Source of the DNA: Bipolaris cookei
Taxonomy: Eukaryota > Ascomycota > Dothideomycetes > Pleosporales > Pleosporaceae
DNA: 64,000 nucleotides
Assembly: GCA_002286855.1 (NCBI GenBank)
Contig: NRSV01000018.1
Span: forward strand, 139,100 to 203,099
Direction of reading: 5' to 3'
The translations under genes and the position numbers were made by a program. The notes beneath the pieces are model-generated. The model searched no databases and was not told the origin of the DNA. It worked only from the letters and a program-made list of their open reading frames with translations. Below, one piece after another: positions 57,099 through 64,000 of this stretch; position 1 is the stretch's first letter, and each line of letters opens with the position of its first letter.

Positions 57099-59743
57099 TC
57101 AAGCTCCGGCCTCCTTGAAGAGTTTAACAATCCATTCACTCGAAGTCGACCAATGAGCCGTTGCAAAACCTGTAAGTGGAGGCTGGAAGCTGTCTAAAGA
57201 AAAGAGGGGACATGTTAACACCGATAATTGCAGCAGTTGGGAAAAAAAAAGAGGGGGTCAATCAGGACTTACCAGGATTGCTTCGATCGAACAAATTGGC
57301 AATTGACGTGACATACTGGAAACCTTCTGCATCAATGTGGCCGCGTTCGCGCAGTTCGTCTGGGTTATCACGCGCTAATTTGAACGGCGAATACCCCCGG
57401 AGAATGCAACGCCAATGGTATAGAAGCACAGGAAAGGCGAATTCCCACTTTTTGATCTGCGTTGTGACCACGTTGCTGACTTGGTTCTCAAGCAACTAGT
57501 GGCTGCGTTAGTAAAAAGGAAACAAAGGCGAGAAAAAGCAACGTGCTATCGATAGCGGATAACTTACAGTGCCGTTTTTTGACTTGATATAGTCTTGAGC
57601 TCCGTGGTGAATGTATTCGAGATTCCAGAAGATGACATAAAATGTCAGGAACAGTTCGTACCAGGGCTTGATCTTGGGTTTGAAGATCAATGCAGCCAGT
57701 TCCTTGACGAAGAGCTTTTCTAACTTTCGGAGGTATTTGACGGCAGCAACATCCATCTGGTGAGTGATTGCGCCAGGGAGTGGACGATCGCATGACCTTC
57801 GATCGTATGCTTCATAGTCGCTATGGCCAAGCCTTGAGTAGTCGTATTCACGTATCCCAGGGATGTTGGGGGAGAAGACGGAGCCATAGCCCTGAGAAAC
57901 CACGGAGAGACATTGGAGGCGCATTGCTAGATCGAGAGCCTTGCTTCCGGTAACTCGGCGCATACGTATCACTTCTTGATAGGTACTGTAGGCAATTTTG
58001 TCGCGATTGATGCGAGCAAAGATCCACTCTTCAATGGCAGGCTGAAGGCTGGAAAAGTATCGTTCCACAGCTACGACAAGGTTCGCCGTATCGTACACGG
58101 CGTATGCTGGCTGTTCGACAGTAGGCACTTGTCCCTCTCTGTTGGACCAAACAGACGTGGCAACGTCAAGTGGACCACGCTTCGGGCTATAAGGGCGAAA
58201 GGCGATGCGCAACGGCTGCGCATTAGGTATAGGACCGTAGCCGGGGAGGTTCCAGATGATTTCCATTTCGTACAGTTGACTGTTGTATATCCAGTCGTAG
58301 CCAAGAAACTCGGCCTCTTCCTGGTGCTCACGGCCATTGCCTGTTACACGGTCAGCAGTTGATCATGTCTGGCTAGCCATGGAAACATACAGCGACGGAT
58401 GAGGCTCGTGTCTTCGAGATGTTCTCGGTAGCACGGCTCACGGAAGGACCTGGCGTGGCCGGTAATTTTTTCGCACTTTTCACACGGATCGCCCTCGTCA
58501 CACTAGATCTTTATTAGTCTTGAGAAAGTGTACATGAAAAGACGCACACATACACCAGACTTGTAGAACCTGCAACGAACGCAAATGCGCTTGGTCTTGC
58601 GCATGGTGTGCGTCTTCTCCCTCTGCCTCTCTTGAAGTGGACCTTTTCGCTTAGACACCTTGAGCTTCTCCTGCCGCTCGACGAAGGATGAAGGCACCTT
58701 GGCAGCCTTCTTCTTGGGTGGCGGTCTATGGCGCGCCAGCATCTGTGCTGCGGTCCGTTCCATGTGCTCTACAGGGGCATGGTGTTGGGCGTAGAGTTGA
58801 TGGTCCACAGGCGCTTCTGCGACAGGCCATTCCTGTACTATGTTGGAAGGTCGCTCATAGACAGCAGAGGCGCTTTGGGATTCGGCTGGCTCAACCATGG
58901 GCCATGGGGTAGTGGAAGTGGTGCTGTCATGTCTCGTTACTGGCAGACTGGTTGTAATGGGGTCACTGGTGTGGTCTGGATACTGACCATGGTGCGCCCA
59001 GGTGGCAGCAGCATGGTGCAAAGGGGGCTGCTGTTCATGGCTTGTGTGTAGCAAGATGGCCTGGGGGAGCGAATGCGATGGCAGTGGGACTGGGGGCAGC
59101 TTTTGGGCATGATTCGAGTATGGTGGGTCTGCCGTGGTGGCGGGGGTGTCCTAGGCATTCTCAGCTACGATTGCAAAACATAACAGACGTGGTGTGCACT
59201 TACTGGGGAGATGCGCAATGAATGGAAATGGTCGTGGGCAGCCAGCGGCAGGGAAGGAGCCGGGGTTAGGTCGGACTGGTGTTGGTGCTGGTGATGGTGG
59301 TGCTGGTAGTGGCGGGAAACGGCAGGCAGCTGGTGGTGCGGGAGCGGCGCGCTCGGATCACTATGGCAGTATGAGACGGAAGGGCGGTCCGTATACGACT
59401 CGTCGGGCTGATGCTGGTGGTGGTCTTGGTCGTGGTGCTGGTGTTGCTGCCACTCATGGGGCGCCTGTGGTCTGGCATAGCCAGTCGCCCACGCTGACGG
59501 GGCCTGTAGGCTAGCGGAGTCGACTCCGGGCTGTGGGTAGTGGAGAAATGCGGCCGGTGATGGGCCGACTGGGTACGAGTCGTGGGCAGCAGCAGCAGTT
59601 GCGGCGGCGGCGGCGGCGACAGCGGCGGCGTCGTGTTGCCAGGTTGCCAGTCCCCCCAGGGCATCGTGGGCGGCGCCGGGATAGTCGTGGAAGTGCGAGG
59701 GGGTTTGGGCGGCATTCCTGTACTGCGGGCTGGTGGCCGACAT
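57099..59743 (-). CDS. Zn2Cys6-like transcription factor with a long His/Gln/Ala-rich N-terminus
   Basis: Six exons (59743-59204, 59150-58554, 58502-58391, 58340-57568, 57495-57273, 57193-57099) give 779 residues. The first 300 residues are low-complexity: an Ala run near residue 45, then His/Gln clusters near 95-160. A basic stretch (PPPKKKAAKVPSSF, KVSKRKGPLQERQREK) precedes a cysteine cluster CVRCRFYKSG-CDEGDPCEKC, with the sixth Cys 14 residues after the fifth (REPC). That spacing fits Zn2Cys6 for the first five cysteines but exceeds the usual gap before the last. The cluster is split by an intron before the third Cys. The C-terminal 350 residues are helical, resembling regulatory regions of fungal zinc-cluster proteins. 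The cluster sits mid-protein instead of at the N-terminus. Nuclear regulator by inference; target genes unknown. Confidence 0.78.
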
Positions 59744-61253
59744 GGAGGGCTTGGGCGGAGAGAGAGCGTGGTGGCTTCAGCTTCAAGAGAGGTGTCGCTC
59801 GCTCGCCTGGCAGTGCTGGGTGGAATGCGTCGAGCAGGGCAGGACGGCCGCCTGAGCCATAAAAACGGAGCTTACGCGGTAGATCGTCGCTCGCAAAAGG
59901 CGACGGCAGCAAAGGCTTAAAGGAGTCTCCCACGGCGGCAGGCCGAGAACCTTGGGGCCGCACGGCTGCTGGGTGTCAGTGCCATGCATGCATACTTTAG
60001 TTGCCGTTAGGGCTGCATCTCCCCACAAACACGCTGGGTCTAGGGGACCGCTCAAGCACTGCTTCCGAGGAGCATTGTCCAAGACTCGCGCCTCCGCCGC
60101 TGCTGCTTGGTGCCTGGTGATAGTCTTTGTTGTCGCTGATGTGGTTGCTGTGGTTGTTGTCTGCCCCGTCTGAGTGTCGACATGGCTGTATTTCCCATGT
60201 GCCAAAACCAGGCTCGCCAAGCCCATCACCACTCCCACTCCCACCACCCGTTCATGTGCCTCGACCCCAACGAATCACCCCGGCCTTGCATTCGCAATCT
60301 CTTATCCAGTCCTACGTGTGATGGCCTCGGAGAAGAGCGCAAAAGGATCCCTATCATGTCCCGTTGTGTATCCATCCTGCCTCATCGTGCAGCCATAGTC
60401 TCAAAGCCAGATTCCAGGAACACCTCTTTTTACGTCACACGCTGATAAGACTCTACTATGCCCGCAATATAGCACCACCATCGCCAAACAAAAAAAGGGT
60501 CCTGGGTGCCTTGGGCAGTCGTGCCATTTTACCTGTCCAAGATCTCGCGAGGACTGTCATGTGAGCGTCGAGCTGACAAGATGATGTCACAACCGTCTGA
60601 AACGGTGCCAGCCCTGCGCCCAAATATCTCCCGAGGCTACGGCAATGACGAGCATCATAAGCTCCTCAACATCGGTGTGAGACATACTTGGCGATCTGCA
60701 GCCCCGTTGGAATCTAGCCGGCTCAAGGCATAGAAACACGTGGTGGTAGTGCGCTCTCGACTTTGGTCCATCCCATCTTTCACACATGATCGGTACCGAG
60801 GTTTGTATCAGACTGCCGTTTAATGCAGGGCAGATGTAAGCACAGGCTTATTTGGAACCCTGAACCAAAAAACAAACAAACAACTGGGCCTTGCATATAT
60901 GTACACTTGTTAAACCACTGTATCAGCATGGACTAGGATAGTGGGTGTATGCACATACACATACCGTGTTAGTGGGAATAAGGAAATTGGGTAATAGACT
61001 ATTCCAATATATCTACAATCATACTGGAAATAGTGGAGTGAGGGAAGATACCCAATCTAATACCTTTCTTGTCTTGGATCGTCTTACCGAATTAGCTTTC
61101 CACTGGCAGAGTTCTAGATATGCAAAGACAGGGGAAAGAGGGTATACAGTGTAATCATGCTATCCAAGGGAATATTACATGGTCAATGCCAATGACTCTT
61201 AAATATAACAAAAAAACATGAAAACAAAAACCATTTCTCCACTATTGTGACGC
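59744..61253. other. Upstream region of the zinc-cluster gene and flank of the next gene
   Basis: Long leader/promoter region on the minus strand, locally GC-rich up to 60.2 kb, then AT-rich. No frame shows protein features. Confidence 0.45.
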
Positions 61254-62080
61254 TCAAGATTTACTCTTCTTCGCACTGGGCTTTGCTGTCTTCTTTCCTT
61301 CCTCTTCTTCACTCTTGTCACCATCATCATTATCGTCATACATCTTCCTCTTCCCACCCGCCACTCTCGCTGACCTCCTCGTTCCCTCCGTCCTCTCTTT
61401 CCCTTTTCCCTTCAACACTTTTGTGTCCTCTTTCTTTGCCCCAGCACTCTTTGTGTCCTTCTTTGCGCTTCCAGTCTTCTTCGCCCCAGTATTAGCCTTT
61501 GCCTTTGGTTTCTGCGCGCTTGGAGGCGCATCGTTTTCGTCATCCTTGTTCTCTTCATCTTGTGTAGACTCTCCCTCTTTTTCTTCTTCTCCATTCCCCT
61601 CATCTTTCTTGTCGTCCTTTTCTTTCTCTTCAGCCTTTTTCTTTGCTGGAGACTTTTCCTGCGGCACACCCTTTTTAGGCTCGTTCTTGCTTCCAGCTTC
61701 ATTCTCGTACCCGCCTCCTTTCTTTTCATACTCTTTTGCTAATCTGCTGGCCTGACATTTATATTAGTACTCGAACAAGACCCCCACACAGCATCTCAAT
61801 AGAACACCATGAGAGAATCTAGTAATAAAAAAATACCAACCTTCCATGCACTCCACTCTCCTTTCCCCCCACCGTCCTTATTCGTCTCCTGCTTAACCTC
61901 TTCCTTGACCTTCTCCCTCAACTTGGGATCCGTCGGTTTGCCCTTAGAAGACGGCCTAGTCACACTGTCAGTACAAGAAAGAACAAGGAAAAGAAACCCC
62001 CTCTCATCCTCGCACAAAAATCCACACACCCGCTCCGTGGCAACGCCACTGTACCACCATCTCGCCACCTTCTCGCTCAT
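61254..62080 (-). CDS. Lys/Glu-rich, probably nuclear protein
   Basis: Proposed exons are 62080-62028, 61955-61841 (or from 61964) and 61751-61254, giving about 221-224 residues. The conserved part reads MSEKVARWWYSGVATERV, then RPSSKGKPTDPKLREKVKEE, KGEWSAWKASRLAKEYEKKG and ENEAGSKNEPKKG. The remainder is a highly charged Lys/Glu/Asp/Ala tail with basic clusters (KGKGKERTEGTRRSARVAGG, KRKMYDD, SAKKSKS) typical of nuclear or chromatin-associated disordered proteins. I recall similar short proteins in ascomycetes without known function. The second intron (61840-61752) is secure. The first has two candidate acceptors nine bases apart, both in frame, so three residues are uncertain. Confidence 0.65.
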
Positions 62081-63011
62081 ACCACACCTCACATACATAT
62101 TCTTTTTTATCTTCCTCGACAACAAGACTCTCTCGTATTCGTTGCGTAAATCCCTTATCTTCTTCCTCAAAAAAATCTAAATGTCGTAATAAAAAAACCC
62201 GTATCGTTGCCAAATCACCCAAGACCAAGTACAAACACTGGGACGCCCACCCTCTTATTCTAATACCTTCCCAGCGCGCACGTCGTCCCTCCATCCACCC
62301 AGCCCCCCCCTTTCCTCCTCTAAACTATAATCCTCCCTATGATGCATCCCCCCATCCACCATCTCCCTCCCTTCCTCCCAAAAAATACCAAAACAAACAA
62401 AAAACAAGGTCCTGCAACCCGTTTCTCCCGGGGTGCAAGATAAACTATGACATCACGACTCTGTTTGGGCGTTTTAGCGGTGGGTAAAGGATATTCGAAG
62501 AAATGAATGAGGTAATGTCGATCCAAGTGTGCCGGGACGCACGGTGTAACGGGACACTTTCTCTTCCGGACCCTCGGATTTCCCTAAGCATTCTCGAATA
62601 CAAACAAGTGCAATGCACATCTATTCTGCAGTTCTCGATCTTCTAGCACGTTAGTCTCCGATTGCCGAAAAGCACGCTATTAACCGTGCTGTCGCTCATT
62701 TTGTTAGTGTTGTCTTTCGACTCTCCCCCGTGACTTCCCTGTCTGTTTGCGACAGTATATGTCTGCGAAAAGCTCAGTGGGCTAAGAAGGAGGCCAAGGT
62801 AGCAAAGATTAGGATTGTAGCCTTGCAAGGTCGACTTAGGGTGATATAGGCACATCCCGGCAGTTTCTCCGCGCAGACGGCACCGAACACCAACTTTGTG
62901 ATTTTATGATATTCTTTAAATCAATTCAAATTTTGTTAGAAGTTACTCTCAAAGCGTCTAACAAGGCAACTCACAACTTATATCGGGCGCAGCCCTTCCT
63001 CTGATAGAGAG
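62081..63011. other. Intergenic region, divergent promoters
   Basis: Lies between divergently transcribed frames. The first 300 bases are very C- and A-rich (coding strand of neighbour G/T rich). A C run is at about 62306-62313. No gene is supported. Confidence 0.4.
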
Positions 63012-63329
63012 ATGGCGGTGCCAGGTACCCCAGGGCAGACACTTCGACCTCCAGAAGTCGTGCACACGCGCCCTGAGGACCCAAATACCCCTAGCCTAGC
63101 TAACCTACGCACTACAAAAAGACACAGGCAAGCCGAAGCAGCGCCTATACCTATATCGTTCGGTGGTAGTGCTAACAAGAGACAACTGGTAACGGGCGCG
63201 GTTACGGAGAAGATCACAGCAGCCCAAGAGGCCACCACAACTAGACACAGCATCATCACAGCTATCGCGAACGCGATTGATCATTGCATAGAAAGCTACA
63301 CCAGTACGGCTGAGCGTTTAATCGCATAA
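63012..63329 (+). CDS. Hypothetical protein, 105 residues
   Basis: Single frame from ATG 63012 to TAA 63327-63329. The N-terminal half is Pro/Arg/Ala-rich and probably disordered (VPGTPGQTLRPPEVVHTRPE). The C-terminal half could form helices (TEKITAAQEATTTRHSIITA, NAIDHCIESYTSTAERLIA). No family is recognised and there is no signal peptide. It is followed 258 bases later by another small frame on the same strand. Reality rests on composition only. Confidence 0.4.
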   Translation: MAVPGTPGQTLRPPEVVHTRPEDPNTPSLANLRTTKRHRQAEAAPIPISFGGSANKRQLVTGAVTEKITAAQEATTTRHSIITAIANAIDHCIESYTSTAERLIA

Positions 63330-63587
63330 GAACTACAGCAACGCGTGGTGTATGCCCTAACGAGCTCTATCCACCATCCATCCACGACCACCCCCAGCCT
63401 GCAAGTGACGCTGAGTCTAAGCTTTCAAAACTTGTTGAGGGTTGGTGATTGGCTGGGGCTGGGGCTAGGGCTGGGATGACCCATGCACTTCCCAGCCACC
63501 TTCGGATGGCGGGGGAGGGGAACTGGTTCCAGTTCAGTAAGCATCTTTTGTTACCCGTTCCTTTCTCTTCCTCAATCCACAACAATT

Positions 63588-63992
63588 ATGGCGCGGCTAA
63601 ATCGTAAAGTGACGGACTCGCTGGTAACGACGATGCAGGTGGCAAAGGCGATCCAGACTATCATATTAGCTGAAGCCAATGTCTTACGAGCCTGCGAATT
63701 ATTGGATATCTTGATCCGATTCATGGTAGAATTTCAGTCCGGACCGGCCACATCCACATCACCATCGACATCGACACCTGGCAGCGAGGACTTTAATGGC
63801 CATTCCTCAGACAACAACAAGATTGATTTCAGCGAATTTCCGAAAGGAACCTGCGGCAAAATCCTTCTGAGACTGCCGTCTGCATGCAAAGACCTCGAAT
63901 CAACTTGGACGGTATGTCACTCAGATGAATCCAACATTCGAAAGATAGCAGAAAGAGAAGACTTCAGAATCCAAGATATCCAGCAAAGGTGA
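63588..63992 (+). CDS. Hypothetical protein at the window edge, at least 134 residues
   Basis: Frame from ATG 63588. The start is favoured because a pyrimidine-rich leader with ACAACAATT precedes it. The N-terminus is a helix (TDSLVTTMQVAKAIQTIILA, NVLRACELLDILIRFMVEFQ), then a Ser/Thr/Pro linker, then FPKGTCGKILLRLPSACKDL and ESNIRKIAEREDFRIQDIQQ. The frame ends at TGA 63990-63992. That TGA overlaps a possible splice donor (AAAG|GTGAAT at 63989), so the gene may continue past the window. No family is recognised. Confidence 0.45.
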   Translation: MARLNRKVTDSLVTTMQVAKAIQTIILAEANVLRACELLDILIRFMVEFQSGPATSTSPSTSTPGSEDFNGHSSDNNKIDFSEFPKGTCGKILLRLPSACKDLESTWTVCHSDESNIRKIAEREDFRIQDIQQR

Positions 63993-64000
63993 ATTAAAGA

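Overview
The window is nuclear DNA of a filamentous ascomycete. The genes are small and separated by AT-neutral intergenic DNA. They carry short GT-AG introns (mostly 45-65 nt) with CTGAC/CTAAC-like branch sites close to the acceptor, and the gene content is fungal: exomer Chs5, PIR cell-wall repeats, a Zn2Cys6 regulator, a GH45 cellulase-like protein, a fungal rhodopsin-domain membrane protein. A dothideomycete (Pleosporales-like) is my best guess from the overall look of the proteins; this is inference, not demonstrated. Roughly fifty introns were resolved by hand by requiring reading-frame continuity and family conservation.

Layout. 1-12.6 kb: a broken formaldehyde-dehydrogenase-type MDR gene, a PPIL1-like cyclophilin, a TRIP4/Rqt4-type zinc-finger protein, an Ifi-6-16-like membrane protein, a badly decayed gene (6.9-8.6 kb), a wax-synthase-like MBOAT enzyme and Chs5. 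12.6-23.3 kb: two weak orphan ORFs, a large cytosolic GH63 glycosidase, Mob1 and a rhodopsin-domain protein. 23.3-34.3 kb: mostly non-coding, with a GH45-family secreted protein, a small membrane protein and an 87-residue glycine-rich protein. 34.3-45.3 kb: the densest part, holding a PIR/GPI-type wall protein, ATP synthase subunit d, Sar1, nucleoporin Nup53, an F-box-like protein, ribosomal protein eL14 and NAC-alpha. 45.3-64 kb: sparse, with an orphan five-exon gene, a TauD-like dioxygenase, a Zn2Cys6 protein, a Lys/Glu-rich protein and two small orphans at the right edge.

Housekeeping functions mix with secreted and wall functions. Sar1 (COPII) and Chs5 (exomer) act in the secretory pathway; eL14, NAC and the Rqt4-like protein act at the ribosome. 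I see no secondary-metabolite cluster, intact transposon, tRNA, rRNA or CRISPR array.

The strongest unusual signal is in the Sar1 gene. The canonical 189-residue protein is recovered only if a two-nucleotide exon (37724-37725) is spliced between two introns, and skipping it gives a 27-codon dead end. Other points: an ATP-synthase intron with a GC donor, a single in-frame TAG that halves the dehydrogenase, a GH45 protein whose catalytic acid position is Thr, and a PIR protein with inverted domain order.
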